Positions 1-25,295 are shown, numbered from the stretch's first letter. The stretch is DNA of 64,000 nucleotides from Corydoras sp. C115 (GCA_019802505.1 JAFMOC010000159.1:932001-996000); one strand, 5' to 3'. Numbers and translations are program-made. The notes: generated by a model not told the origin, from the sequence alone.

Positions 1-343
1 TTTATTAATACTGTTGTATCGGAATGAAAAATAATCCATGCATAAAAAAGCCTTGTGGTGGTGTCTTAAAAAAAGACTAAACCATTCTTTAAGTGAAGTT
101 CACTAAAATTTCCTGCAAAGTGTGGCAATAAGGTCAGTTTTTAACTGCATCATGCATCGGTCTGCCACTCATCATTGCATGTGCCAGCAGATTAGCTACA
201 TGCTCTAACAAAGTGTGGATACTGAGATTAGCAGTTTTGTCCAATCCATATTTGTGGATGTAGAAAATACAAATATACATTGTAAAGTCATACACATTCA
301 TTAATAAAAAAATCAAAAAGTATCTGAAAAATGTGAAACATAC

Positions 344-6133
<5,790 letters not shown>

Positions 6134-6640
6134 AGCTGCGCTTCGTAAATCACGTAATCATTAAGCGACTTTTCCTCGACACGTTTGTTTTCACGCCTGT
6201 TTTCTCACAGACCCCGCCCCCTGTGTTTGGGACACCCGGCAGGATCCAATTCACATACAGCTTCTTGAAGAAACATGCCGTCAACCAATCATGTGTTCTG
6301 ACGTAGGACACCACTAGCCAATCATTTGAGACTTTCGCAATACGGGTAGGAAAAAGAACGCCGTCAAAACATTTGTGAAGAATGAAGGATTTAGGATTTC
6401 ATACATTTAATACTTAAAAACAAAACATTGGTTTAAATTAAATCTTCATTACAAAGTATTTCCTGTGTTTGCTGCCGCGTGACTTCATTAATAACTGCGT
6501 GGTGGCCTTTCGCCTCGTCATTCATCGCCTCAACAACGTGTTGCCAGGAAAAGCGAGATAGTAATTTATTCTAAAACGTTTTCATTAAACTAATTGAATT
6601 TAGCTGGACATTCCCGCGTGTTCACAAAGACTTCTGCAGT
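6134..6640. promoter_or_regulatory. Head-to-head promoter region of GTF2H3 and EIF2B1
   Basis: Only 507 bp separates the two divergent start codons. The interval holds a GC box (ccccgcccc, about 6212-6220), three CCAAT pentamers (6246, 6285, 6318) and a TGACGTAG element near 6299, which is a CRE-like half site. No TATA box is placed convincingly. Such an arrangement is typical of a shared housekeeping promoter. Transcription starts are not visible from sequence alone. Confidence 0.7.
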
Positions 6641-8686
6641 ATGGATAAAAAAGGTAGGCTGCGCTGTTTGTTTTGTAGTTGTTTCTTGTGTCTGTTTACT
6701 TTAGTAATGTTTGCTGTTTGTATAGTTATATGCTTTATGTAATTTTCTTATTTTCAGAGTTAGAAGAGTATTTTCGGAACCAGATGCGCCACGATCCGAA
6801 TGTGGCTTCTGCAGTGGCAGCTATTAACTCACTTCTGGAGTTCTTAAAGAGAGATCGGAGTGAGTCACATGTTTAGCTGTTCTCCAGATAAACATTGATC
6901 AACTTTCTATTAATTTACCATCCATCCATTATCTCCCGCTTTATCCTCTATTAGGGTCGTGGTGGGGTTCCCCATGCCCATCCAGAGGAGAACGTTTCGG
7001 GCGCTGGGCAGATAGACCCAGGACAGGGCGCCAATCCATCGCTGGGCACACACTCACTCACACAGACACACTCTATATGGGGCAATTTGAAGAATTCAAT
7101 TGACCTCCATGTTTTTGGATTGTGGGAGGAAACCGGAGAACCCGGAGGAAACCCACGCGGACACGGCGAGAACATGGAAACTCCACCCAGATGGGGATTC
7201 GAACCGGGAACCCCTAGCGCTGAGAGGCGAACGTGATAACCACTAAGCCACCGTGCCACCACACATCCATCCATTATCTTCCGCTTTGTCCACTATTAGG
7301 GTCGCGGTGCCCATCTAGAGGAGAACGTTTCGGGCGCTGGGCAGATAGACCCAGGACAGGGCGCCAATCCATCGCTGGGCACACACTCACTCACACACTC
7401 TATATGGGGCAATTTGGAGAACTCAATTGACCTGGATCCATGTTTTTGGATTGTGGGAGGGAATTGGAGAACCTGGAGGAAACCCACGCAGGTACGGGGA
7501 GAACATGGAAACTCCACCCAGACGGGGGGGAGAATGTGATAACCACTAAGCCACCGTGCCGCCCGTTCTATTAATTTTGTTATTTTAATTGTTTTTCATG
7601 TCTGGTAAATCTCTGTATCTTAACATTATGTATCATATAAATTAGTTAGGCGGCACGGTGGCTTAGTGGTTAGCACGTTCTCCTCTCAGCACTAGGGATT
7701 CCCGGTTCAAATCCCCATCTGGGTGGAGTTTCCATGTTCTCCCCGTGTCCGTGTGGGTTTCCTCCGGGTTCTCCGGTTTCCTCCCACAGTCCAAAAACAT
7801 GGATCAAGTCAATTGAATTCTCCAAATTGCCCCATATAGAGTGCCCAGAGATGGATTGGCGCCCTGTCCTGGGTGTATCTGCCCAGCGCCCGAAACGTTC
7901 TCCCCTGGATGGGCATGGGGAACCCCACCGCGACCCTAATAGAGGATAAAGCGGGAGATGATGAATGAATGAATGAATTAGTCATCATCACAGTTTCATA
8001 TGTTACCTTCATCATACTGCATGAATACACATTTAAAGGATTTAAGGAATGTTTATTTGTCTCATATATCACTTGAGATAAATAATATATGAAATAAAGT
8101 ATTCATCCATCCATTATCTTCCGCTTTATCATCTATTAGGGTCGCGGGGCCCATCCATGCCCATCCATGGGAGAACATCTCGTGCGCTAGGCAGATACAC
8201 CCTGGACAAAGTGTTCAATAGTGAGGGACAAATGTCCTTTGACAATGTCTATTGTTAAGTGGTGTTTAACAAACCAGTAGCTTTTACAGAGTAGTTGGCT
8301 ACCAAAATCTTTTTACTCACTTTAACACAGGTCATTTAATAATCAATAATCCTAATTGATTTTTTTTACCAATGTTGTATAGTGTAATGTATTTAAAAGC
8401 ATACCGATTGCCTACATTTTATAAATATTTTCCCAATCCCAGGTGAGACCATCCTTGGCCTAAGAGAAAACCTGACTAATGCTATCCGAAGTTTAGAAGA
8501 GGCTGATTCATCCGTAGCTGTTTCCTCTGGAGGAGAACTCTTTCTCCGGTTCATCAGCTTGACATCACTAGAACATCCAGTAAATCAAAACACTCATTTT
8601 AATTAATAATATTTACTAATGTACATACTGTAGATATGGTCTGTAGATATGCTTTATTTAATATTCTTTAAACAGAAAAAATATTT

Positions 8687-8765
<79 letters not shown>

Positions 8766-11700
8766 GTACACTACATGGATGGACAGTATTGGAAAACCTA
8801 CACATTTTTACCTATTTCAGCTTTTATGACATCATATTCTAAGCTGATTTCCCATTTAGCCATATTCAATGCTTCTGAATATTTTAAGTGTTAAACACAA
8901 TTGTATTCTTTTCTTCTTCTTTTATTTACCAAGAGGTCTAGTAAATCTGGAGTTTTTTGCTATTTTGTTTGTAGGACCTCTCCCAATGTAAGAATGTAAT
9001 GGTGGAAAGAGGAGAACTCTTCCTAAAAAAAATTTCTTCATCCCGGGGGAAAGTGGCCAAACTCTGTCACACCTTTATTAAAGATGGGGCTGTACGTATC
9101 TTTTTATTTTTTCCCTCCTGAATGATTTAATACATTTTTAAGCATGTGTAACATTTATCTCACCTTTTAATACTTTTGGTTTAGAAAATCCTCACTCACT
9201 CATCATCAAGGGTTGTTCTAAAGGTTCTTGAAAGTGCAGCAGCTGACAAGAAACGTTTTACTGTCTATGTCACAGAATCACAACCAGATTCTGCTGGGTA
9301 AGTCATCAGTTTATATATATGTATGTGTGTGTGTGTGTGTATATGTATGTATGTACATATACATATATATAAACACATACAGTGGAGGAAATAAGTATTT
9401 GATCCCCCACTGACTTTAAAAGTTTTAATACAAAAAAACAAATGAAACGTCTCATAATTTTATGCCAGTTTTATTTTAACAGTGCCACATAGAATATCAA
9501 AAGAAAAATGGAGAAAATGACATGAAATGAGAAATATAAAATAATTTGCACTTCATTGAGGGAAATAATTATTTGATCCCCTAGTAAAACCATGACTAAT
9601 GTTGGCTCCCACAGACCACTGACACACCCTAATCACAGTGAAGTCATTACCTGAATGAGAGACACCTGTCCCAAATTATCACCTGTATAAAAGTCCACCT
9701 GGCAACAGTCTCAGTGACACTCCAACATCTCCACGAAGGGCAAGAGTAAAGAGCCGTCTAAAGATGTCAGGGACAAAATTGTTGACCTACACAAGGCTGG
9801 AATGGGCTACAAAGTCATAAGTAAAAAGCTGGATGAGAAGGTGACAACTGTTGGTGCAATTATTTGGAAGTGAAAGAAGTACAACATTACTGTCAATCGA
9901 CCCAGGCCTGGAGCTCCATGCAAGATATCACCTCGTGGAGTCTCATTGATCATGGGAAAGGTTAAAAATCAGCCAAGAACTACACGGGAGGAGCTGAGTA
10001 ATGATCTCAAGGCGGCTGGGACCACAGTCTCCAAAAAAAACATTGGTAATACACTGAGACGTAATGGTTTAAAATCATGCAGTGCACGACAGGTTCCTCT
10101 GCTCAAGGAGGCTCACGTCCAGACCCGCCTCAAGTTTGCCAATGAACATATTAATGACTCCGAGAGAGACTGGGAGAAGGTGCTGTGATCAGATGAGACC
10201 AAAATTGAGCTCTTTGGCCTTAACTCAACTCAACGTGTTTGGAGGAAGAAAAATACAGAATATGACCCTAAGAATACCATCCCCACTGTCAAGCATGGTG
10301 GTGGAAGTATTATGTTTTGGGGGTGTTTTTCTTCTAAGGGCACAGGCCAACTTCACCGCATTGACGGGAAGATGAACGGGACCATGTATCGCAAAATCCT
10401 GGGTGACAACCTCCTTGCCTCTGCCAGGGCACTGAAAATGGGTCGTGGATGGGTCTTTCAGCACGACAACGACCCAAAACATACAGCCAAGGAAACAAAG
10501 GAGTGGCTCCATAAGATGCATATCAAGGTCATGGAATGGCCTAGCCAATCTCCTGACCTCAATCCCATCGAAAATCTATGGAGAGAGCTGAAGTTTCACG
10601 TTTCCAAATGCATGCTTATAAACCTTAAGGATTTGGAGGTGATTTGCAGACAGGAGTGGGCCAAAATTACTCCTGAAGTGTGTGCAAACCTTATAAAAAA
10701 CTATAAGAAACATCTGACTGCTGTGCTTGCCAACAAGGGTTTTGCCACCAAGTATTAAATGATGTTTTACTAGGGGATCAAATACTTATTTCCCTCAATG
10801 AAATGCAAATTATTTTATATTTCTCATTTCATGTAATTTTCTCAATTTTTCTTTTAATATTCTATGTGTCACTGTTAAAATAAAGCTGGCATAAAATTAT
10901 GAGACGTTTCATTTGTTTTTTTGTATTAAAACTTTTAAAGTCAGTGGGGGATCAAATACTTATTTCCTCCACTGTACATATGCATAACATACAGGTTTCT
11001 TGTTAACGGACTTTAAGTTTTACTGTAGGAGAAATCAATCAGAAATTTAAGATGAATTGTCAGATCTTTTTGTTTTTTTTCAGTCAACAGATGGCAGAAA
11101 AACTACGAAAACTCAATATCCCAGTGACTATAGTCCTAGATGCTGCCGTTGGGTAAAACACCTAATTTCTAGTTATGTATCATAATTTTCATTTCCATAA
11201 TGATTTTTTTTTATTTTTATTTCATGCTTATTATATAATAAAAATAATATAATAAGCATGTTTTAAGATTAGAGAACTTTAATGTTATCCTTGCTAATTG
11301 TGTCATATTACTGTGGTTGACTTCAGGTACATTATGGAAAAGGTAGATTTGGTCATTGTTGGTGCTGAAGGGGTTGTTGAAAGCGGTGGTATTATAAACA
11401 AGGTGAGTAGTATTTTTTGCTCGTCATGTGATGTATAATTACTTTTGTTAGTACATCGGTAAAGATGTGTAAAAAAAAATGTGTGACCTTCAGTTTAGTG
11501 TTAATTAACTAGAGCAAAAAGATACAATTAAAAAATCTTTTTCTCAACTTATTATCCTCAACTTCATCCTCTACTGAGGGGGGTGGGGTTCCCATGCTCA
11601 CCAAGGGGAGAAACACCCAAGACACCAAGGGTTGCAATACAGTACTGTATATAGAGCAGTCAATTCACCTTAGTTCCATGATTTTGGAACGTGGGAGGAA

Positions 11701-12417
11701 AACTGAGAACCCAGAAAAAAACCCACGCGTACACGGATAACTTGGAACTCCACCCAGATGGCGAATCGCTGGATCCCCAGCACTGAGAGGCGGACGCTAC
11801 CGTGCCACTCACAATAGAAAAAAACATTTAAGTAAATTAATACAAAAAAGAAAGAATGCAAAATATAGTTAATCTGCTATAGCTACAATTATTGACACTC
11901 ACTTGGAATAGTCAAAAAACTAAATAGAATTTTTGTTTTTACTCAGTAATTTACAAATTCCTATTTTATTGGCGTAAGTAAAGTGACCTATAGAAAGCAT
12001 GAAGTTACTTTGTCTTATAGTTTGTAATATGAGCATATTTTAGTTTCTGTAGCTTTATTAACACATTGTTTCAAAAAACAAACATTTTTTTGTAAACTTT
12101 AACAAACTTAATTTGTCTTAATTTCCCAAGGGGAAACCTGCCGAAGCCTTCAGTATTCATCACCTAATTTTAATTGTTTCTTTAGATTGGCACCTATCAG
12201 ATGGCAGTATGCTCCAAAGCTCACAACAAACCTTTCTACGTGGTCGCAGAGAGTTTCAAGTTTGTGCGTCTTTACCCTCTTAACCAACAAGATGTTCCTG
12301 ACAGGTTTAAGGTAAGTTGAGGTTTTAAAAGAGGTATGTTTGAATAAAAAATATAGTATTAGTAAAATACTATAGTAAAAAAGTATTAGTACAATTTTAA
12401 AAATAATTCTAATTGAG

Positions 12418-12482
<65 letters not shown>

Positions 12483-12877
12483 ATTAGGGCTGTATTGATC
12501 TAAAGATTTTCATAGTCGAATCTGATTCGTCAGATTTTCCCTATAGTCGACTGATAGTCGAATCAGTTAAAATTTCACCACAAGATGGCGCTAAGGGTGT
12601 AGTTTAAAAAAAAAAATAAAAAATTTATATTTTACTTGTTTTTCTAACAAAAGAAAACCTTTTTTTTTTTGGTTTTTCTAGAAATTAGGATGATTTTATT
12701 TGACAAAAGGCTATATATATAACGAAAACAAAGACATTTCATGTAAAAACTAATGCTTAGCAGCAGCCATGGGCACCCCCATGTGCTCAAAATGGTACAT
12801 TCGACTATGAGGTTCATAGTCAACTACGGTTCTCCGAATCGAATCGTCGAATCAGCAAATATTGCAGCTCACCCCTA

Positions 12878-12951
<74 letters not shown>

Positions 12952-13985
12952 CTGGGCACACACTCACTCACACAGACACACTCTATATGGGGCAATTTAG
13001 AGAACTCAATTAACTTGATCCATGTTTTTGGACTGTGGGAGGAACCCGGAGGAAACCCACGCAGACACGGGGAGAACATGGAAACTCCACCCAGATGGGG
13101 ATTTGAACCGGGAATCCCTAGCGCTGAGAGGCGAACGTGCTAACCACTAAGCCACCGTGCCACAAGTCAATTGAATTCTCAAAATTGCCCCATATAGAGT
13201 GTGTCTGTGTGAGTGAGTGTGTGCCCAGCGATGGATTAGCGCCCTGCCCTGACTGTATCTGCCCAGCGCCCGAGACATTCTCCCCTGGATGGGCATGGGG
13301 AACCCCACCGCGACCCTAATATATATATTTTGAGGGCCGGATATATATATTCGGCCCTCAGATTCCCGGTTTGAGTCCCAATCTGGGTGGAGTCTCCATG
13401 TTCTCCCTGTGTCCGTGTGGGTTTGCTCCCACAGTCCAAAAACATGGATCAAGGTCAATTGAATTTCCAAATTACCCCATACAGAGTGTGTTTGTGTGTG
13501 TGTTTGTGAGTGAGTGTGTGCCCAGCGATAGATTGTCCTGGGTGTATCTGCCCAGCGCCCGAAACATTCTCCCCTGGATGGGCATGGGGAATTCACATTC
13601 TCAGCAGCAAAAGTGACAGTAATTGGGAAACTTATTGCTCAATTTATTATTTATCTTGCAGCATATGTGAAATGCAGAGTGTGGGTTTAATTTAAGTTCA
13701 CTGTTGAAACACAAGGTCTATTTTGGAATGTTTTGGTGCAGAAAAGTGAAAGTGTATTGTGTTTGTATACATTAACAGAACACCCTCTGTCTATATAAAC
13801 CATAAACCCTTTTTCTGTTTCATGTATAGTATAAAGCAGATACACTGAAGACTACGAAGGATTTTAACCAGGAGCATCCCATGATTGACTACACTCCCCC
13901 ATCACTCATCACTCTGCTTTTCACTGATCTGGGTGTGTTAACGCCCTCTGCAGTCAGTGATGAGCTCATTAAACTCTATTTGTAA
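6641..13985 (+). CDS. eif2b1: Translation initiation factor eIF2B subunit alpha (EIF2B1)
   Basis: Regulatory subunit of eIF2B, the cytosolic guanine nucleotide exchange factor for eIF2; the alpha dimer helps sense phosphorylated eIF2. Nine exons join in frame: 6641-6653, 6758-6859, 8443-8579, 8975-9091, 9185-9297, 11084-11152, 11327-11402, 12186-12311 and 13830-13985. The total is 909 nt, 302 aa, close to the usual 305. The first exon holds only MDKK plus one base. Recognisable stretches are [18 protein letters not shown], the family signatures [19 protein letters not shown] and [14 protein letters not shown], and the C-terminal [19 protein letters not shown]. The start is the first ATG after the promoter and matches the family N-terminus. 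Introns 2, 5 and 8 are loaded with SINEs, a Tc1 element and a hAT MITE, but all exons are intact. All introns obey GT-AG. Confidence 0.98.
6919..7260 (-). repeat. SINE, near full length (EIF2B1 intron 2)
   Basis: Complete from the tail 'ccatccattatctcccgctt' to the head 'aaccactaagccaccgtgcc'. It is directly abutted by the next copy, with almost no spacer. Confidence 0.9.
7264..7564 (-). repeat. SINE, near full length with internal deletions
   Basis: Same orientation as its left neighbour. The stretch between 'ctccacccagacgggg' and 'gataaccactaag' is shortened, so most of the B-box is gone. Confidence 0.85.
7649..7979 (+). repeat. SINE, full length, GAAT tail
   Basis: Head 'ggcggcacggtggcttagtg' at the left, tail 'gatgatgaatgaatgaatg' at the right. 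It is inverted relative to the two preceding copies, so the intron 2 transcript could fold into a long duplex. Confidence 0.9.
8102..8212 (-). repeat. SINE fragment, 3' third
   Basis: Only the tail part remains: 'catccatccattatcttccg' to 'gcagatacaccctggacaaa'. Typical of 5'-truncated retroposition or later deletion. Confidence 0.8.
8692..8765. repeat. (TA)n microsatellite
   Basis: About 70 bp of alternating TA with one break, in EIF2B1 intron 3. Open frames across it are artefacts of the repeat. Confidence 0.95.
9313..9379. repeat. (TA)n/(TG)n simple repeat
   Basis: Mixed TATG/TGTG/TATA repeat immediately left of the Tc1 element, which inserted at a TA inside or beside it. Confidence 0.85.
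9380..10974 (+). mobile_element. Tc1-family transposon, 1595 bp, in EIF2B1 intron 5
   Basis: Ends are CAGTGGAGGAAATAAG and its inverse, each flanked by the TA duplication typical of Tc1/mariner. Terminal inverted repeats are about 204 bp (9380-9583 and 10770-10974). Each contains an outer and an inner copy of a 'gaaataagtatttgatcccc'-like motif, the IR/DR layout in which transposase binds twice per end. The interior carries a damaged transposase frame. Same sense as EIF2B1. Confidence 0.95.
9736..10758 (+). pseudogene. Tc1 transposase, disabled by a lost start and two UGA codons
   Basis: One continuous frame reads as a Tc1 DD34E transposase of about 340 codons. The N-terminal helix-turn-helix region ([16 protein letters not shown]) is followed by a proline/arginine linker and a catalytic core with [14 protein letters not shown], [12 protein letters not shown] and [11 protein letters not shown] blocks, so all three catalytic acidic residues are present. 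It ends [11 protein letters not shown]. Three lesions are visible: the expected ATG reads AAG at 9736-9738, and TGA codons stand where family members have TGG, one at about 9871 and one at 10186-10188, just before the first catalytic aspartate. No frameshift is seen, so decay is mild. Confidence 0.9.
11545..11807 (-). repeat. SINE, old degenerate copy
   Basis: Recognisable by 'cttcatcctctactgagggg', 'aacgtgggaggaaaactgag' and 'ctaccgtgccac'. Many substitutions and deletions mark it as one of the older copies. Confidence 0.75.
12421..12484. repeat. (TA)n(TG)n microsatellite
   Basis: About 54 bp of TA followed by GTGTGTGTAT. The hAT MITE starts immediately after it. Confidence 0.95.
12485..12877 (+). 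mobile_element. hAT-type MITE, copy 1
   Basis: Begins TAGGGCTGTATTGAT and ends GCAGCTCACCCCTA. Inside both ends lie nested 'tagtcgaatc'/'gattcgactat' inverted motifs. The flanks GTGTGTAT and GTGTGTGT are a near match for an 8-bp duplication but sit in simple sequence, so they prove little. It lies in EIF2B1 intron 8. I take TAGGGCTG as the left end to define orientation for the family. Confidence 0.85.
12878..12949. repeat. (TG)n/(TA)n microsatellite
   Basis: TG repeats pass into TATATGTG and then pure TA. It directly precedes a truncated SINE. Confidence 0.95.
12948..13163 (-). repeat. SINE, tail truncated, left arm of a palindrome
   Basis: Runs from 'atcgctgggcacacactcac' to the head 'accactaagccaccgtgcca'. 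It is joined directly to an oppositely oriented fragment (13164-13322). Confidence 0.9.
13164..13322 (+). repeat. SINE, headless fragment, right arm of a palindrome
   Basis: Runs from 'aagtcaattgaattctcaaa' to 'accgcgaccctaat'. About 75 bp can pair with 12948-13020, with a loop of about 145 nt. Confidence 0.9.
13350..13590 (+). repeat. SINE, truncated at both ends
   Basis: Starts within the tRNA-like head ('gattcccggtttgagtccca') and stops at 'atgggcatggggaattcaca', lacking the tail. It precedes the last EIF2B1 exon. Confidence 0.85.
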
Positions 13986-14207
13986 GCTCTTAATCAACAA
14001 GCAACAATTATGAACATAATCAACTGAAGATCTACCTGACCTTGATGCTTACATAGGACACCTTTCTTTGTAAGACTGAGCTTTAGTTACCAGTGTATTA
14101 TTCAGGATTCAAGCAGGAGGACCGGTTTAATATATTAAAACTTAATGTTCAACCAGTGTGTGGGGTTCTATTGTTCTATTACGATTCTTAGTTTGTAGTC
14201 ACTTCTA

Positions 14208-14398
14208 ACCATTCATTATCTCCCGCTTTATCCTCTATTAGGGTCGCGGTGGGGTTCCCCATGCCCATCCAGGGGAGAACGTTTCAGGCGCTGGGCAGAT
14301 ACACCCAGGACAGGGCGCCAATCCATCGCTGGGCACACACTCACTCACACACACGCACTCTATATGGGGCAATTTTGCGAATTCAATTGACTTGATCC
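14208..14398 (-). repeat. SINE, 3' half
   Basis: Tail 'attatctcccgctttatcc' to 'caattgacttgatcc', then an abrupt switch to a plus-strand head at 14398. The junction looks like a recombination or template switch between opposite copies. Confidence 0.88.
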
Positions 14399-14512
14399 GG
14401 TGGCTTAGTGGTTAGCACGTTCGCCTCTCAGCACTAGGGATTCCCGGTACGAATCCCCATCTGGGTGGAGTTTCCATGTTCTCCCCGTGTCCGCGTGGGT
14501 TTCCTCCGTTTC
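14398..14512 (+). repeat. SINE, head only
   Basis: Starts at 'ggtggcttagtggttagcac' and ends at 'gggtttcctccgtttcag'. Confidence 0.88.
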
Positions 14513-14527
14513 AGTGGGTGCCATACA

Positions 14528-14838
14528 TCCAATTCATCCATTATCTCCCGCTTTATCCTCTAGTAGGGTCGCAGGGGAGGGGGGTTCCCCATGCCCATCC
14601 AGAGGAGAACGTTTCGGGTGCCAATCTATCGCTGGGCAGACACACTCTATATGGGGTAATTTGGAGAATTCAATTGATCTTGATCCATGGTTTTGGACTG
14701 TGTGAGGAAACCGGAGAACCCGGATGATAAACACGCGGACATGGGGAGAACATGGAAACTCCACCCAGATTGGGATTCGAACTGGGAATCGCTAGCGCTG
14801 AGAGGAGAACGTGCTAACCACTAAGCCACCGTACCGTC
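14528..14838 (-). repeat. SINE, near full length
   Basis: Tail 'catccattatctcccgcttt' to head 'ctaaccactaagccaccgta', with a small deletion after 'cgtttcgggtgccaatctat'. Confidence 0.9.
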
Positions 14839-14888
14839 CTGGGGTGCCATATACTAGTGTTTAATATTTCCTCAACATAATTCCATCA

Positions 14889-15020
14889 TTGCCCAGCGAT
14901 AGATTGGCGCCCTGTCCTGGGTCTATCTGCCTAGCGCCAGAGACGTTCTCCCCTGGATGGGCATGGGGAACCCCACCGCGACCCTAATAGAGGATAAAGT
15001 GGGAGATAATGAATGAATGG
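14889..15020 (+). repeat. SINE, 3' third with GAAT tail
   Basis: Runs from 'tgcccagcgatagattggcg' to 'gataatgaatgaatgg'. A second bare tail ('gataaagcggaagataatga') lies at about 15148-15175. Confidence 0.85.
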
Positions 15021-15175
15021 TTATTTTGTTAAACACTCTTCTAGTCACATGGTATATCCTTTACAAAATATCCTTCAAATGAAGATAAACGTAGATGACA
15101 TTATTTATGAGAAAAAATCAAATGTTCATACATTGTTCTCTAATTAAAGAGAGATAAAGCGGAAGATAATGAATA

Positions 15176-16584
15176 ATTCCATCATGTTCATAAAATGCAT
15201 TTTTCATTTTGAGTAATTTAGTTTTCATTTTATTTCAATCAGTTTCTTCCTGATGCAGTCGACCTGTTAAACTGGACTGTGTGTGATGCATCATAAATTC
15301 TATATGCTAACATTTTTATATAGGGTAAGGAACTTATATAGGGTAAGGAACAGTGACCACACTACACATTAAGTTTCTGTGTTGACATTAAAATCCAAAA
15401 TAAATAATACTAATAAAATCAAGATATAATTAATAGGATTTTAATTGACACCTTATCAGGTATTACTAATAGACAAACTAACAAAGGAGGCTCAAATGGA
15501 TGTTCTGTATGCAAGGTTGTCTTAGATTGCAGCTCAGAATTTTTCCAGAGTGAGACAAAGGACTTGAGTCAGATGTTTCAAGTTTAAATTTATGTTTTTT
15601 TAAAAATGGCTTTGATTTTCCCTAAAATGCTTGACAGCTTACAGAGATTAACCAAAAAAAACCTTTAAGACACAGAATTTACAACTTAATCAAGCAGAGA
15701 TTAATCTTAAATTGACAATTTCATAACCAGTGGCAGTAAAAAGTATTTTGTAAAAGTAAAAAGCCGTTCTGTAATTTGGAATCTGAATGTCTGATATTTG
15801 AATCCAGTTTGCACTAATAATTCTGAACACATACCACATTTTCTAAAACCTGACCACAAACACCATTTCCATCAAATTAAATTAACTACAAAACATCCCA
15901 GAGTCAAAATAAACATTTAAAGCAAATAGATTGTAAAAATTGAAAAAGGAAAAAAAAAGTATACTGTTTAAAAAGTCCACCAATGTTTATTTAAATTTAG
16001 CTGAAAGCTCATTTGCCAGATCTAACTTTTTACGTTTAAATCCATTTATCCTCATCAGGGTTACATCAGCGTGCTTGAGCTTATACTAGCACTTACATGG
16101 TGCCATCTTAAGAGACAAACCAACAAAGATACCTCTAGCAATTTCCCTTTGCCAGTTTATCACCGATTATTGTTTTGGACTGTGGAAGGAAACATGAACC
16201 TAGGAACTTTTCACCATCATTAACCACTGCTGCACCATGCCACCCTTATTAACCAAATAAATATGTACACATTATGATTTTCATATTTCTCCAAATACTA
16301 CATATCTATGAAAAACATTACAGAAGTGGTTTAAATTCAAAGGCTTGTCAGGAATGAGGCTCAGAGTCTGTAAAACTTGCAGACATTCTTAAAGCACCTT
16401 TAAACTTAACAAAACCTAAACAGAAACTAAATAAAACATGGGAACGTTAGAAGTAGAGTGCATTTGGAGCCATACGTTACGGACTAAACGTTGGTATTTC
16501 CATTTTCATGTGTATCATGTTTATTCTCCAAGTCCAGAAATGGTGAGCCATTTTGCAATACAAAGTTGGTACAAACTCTTTGAC
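15176..16584. other. Convergent intergenic tract and TMED2 3' UTR, no gene seen
   Basis: AT-rich sequence between the converging EIF2B1 and TMED2. It should contain the TMED2 3' UTR, whose end is not evident. I see no open frame with protein-like composition and no clear transposon ends. The stretch near 16190-16245 ('tggaaggaaacatgaaccta', 'cactgctgcaccatgccacc') resembles a very old reversed SINE. Confidence 0.5.
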
Positions 16585-24622
<8,038 letters not shown>

Positions 24623-24860
24623 GTTTAAAGCTCCAGAAGATCCGCAAGCGACATGAAACGCGTCGAGCGCGAGCGGCGTCCCTCTGCAACCTGCCCCAAC
24701 GCGCCGTGTGGGCGGCCGATTGATTAATTCATACCAGAAACAATATACACTTATATACAAAATTAGAGAACAATGTATCAACATTAGATTTTTTTTTTCA
24801 TAAATAATGTCATCTACGTTTATCTTCAGATATTTTTTGAATGATATTTTGTAAGGAGGG

Positions 24861-25209
24861 GCGGCACGGTGGTTTAGAGGTTAGCACGTTCTCCTCTCAG
24901 CACTAGGGATTCCCGGTTCGAATCCCCATCTGGTTGAAGTTTCCATGTTCTCCCGGTGTCTGCATGGGTTTCCTCCGGGTTCTCCGGTTTCCTCCCACAG
25001 TCCAAAAACATGGATCAAGTCAATTGAGTTCTCAAAAAATTGCCCCATATAGAGTGTGTCTGTGTGAGTGAGTGTGTGCCCAGCGATGGATTGGCGCCCT
25101 GTCCTGGGTCTATCTGCCCAGCACCCGAGACGTTCTCCCCTGGATGGGCATGGGGAACCCCACCGCGACCCTAATAGAGGATAAAGCGAGAGATAATGAA
25201 TGAATGAAT
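24861..25209 (+). repeat. SINE, full length, GAAT tail
   Basis: Head 'ggcggcacggtggtttagag', tail 'gagagataatgaatgaatga'. First of three same-orientation copies upstream of TMED2. Confidence 0.93.
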
Positions 25210-25295
25210 ATTTTGTAAAGGATATACCATGTGACTAGAAGAGTGTTTTACTAAATAACCAAAGTATTTATAAATATTGTATATATATATATAGG

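Noticed and set aside
6951..7274. 107-codon minus-strand frame and many similar 60-150 codon frames (for example at 13147, 23645, 25754, 50898)
   Set aside because: All lie inside SINE copies and repeat the same peptide words in several frames; they are SINE sequence, not genes.
8649..8894. Frame encoding a run of IYIY
   Set aside because: Translation of a (TA)n microsatellite.
9946..10758. Two separate plus-strand genes (80 and 148 codons)
   Set aside because: They are pieces of one Tc1 transposase frame interrupted by TGA.
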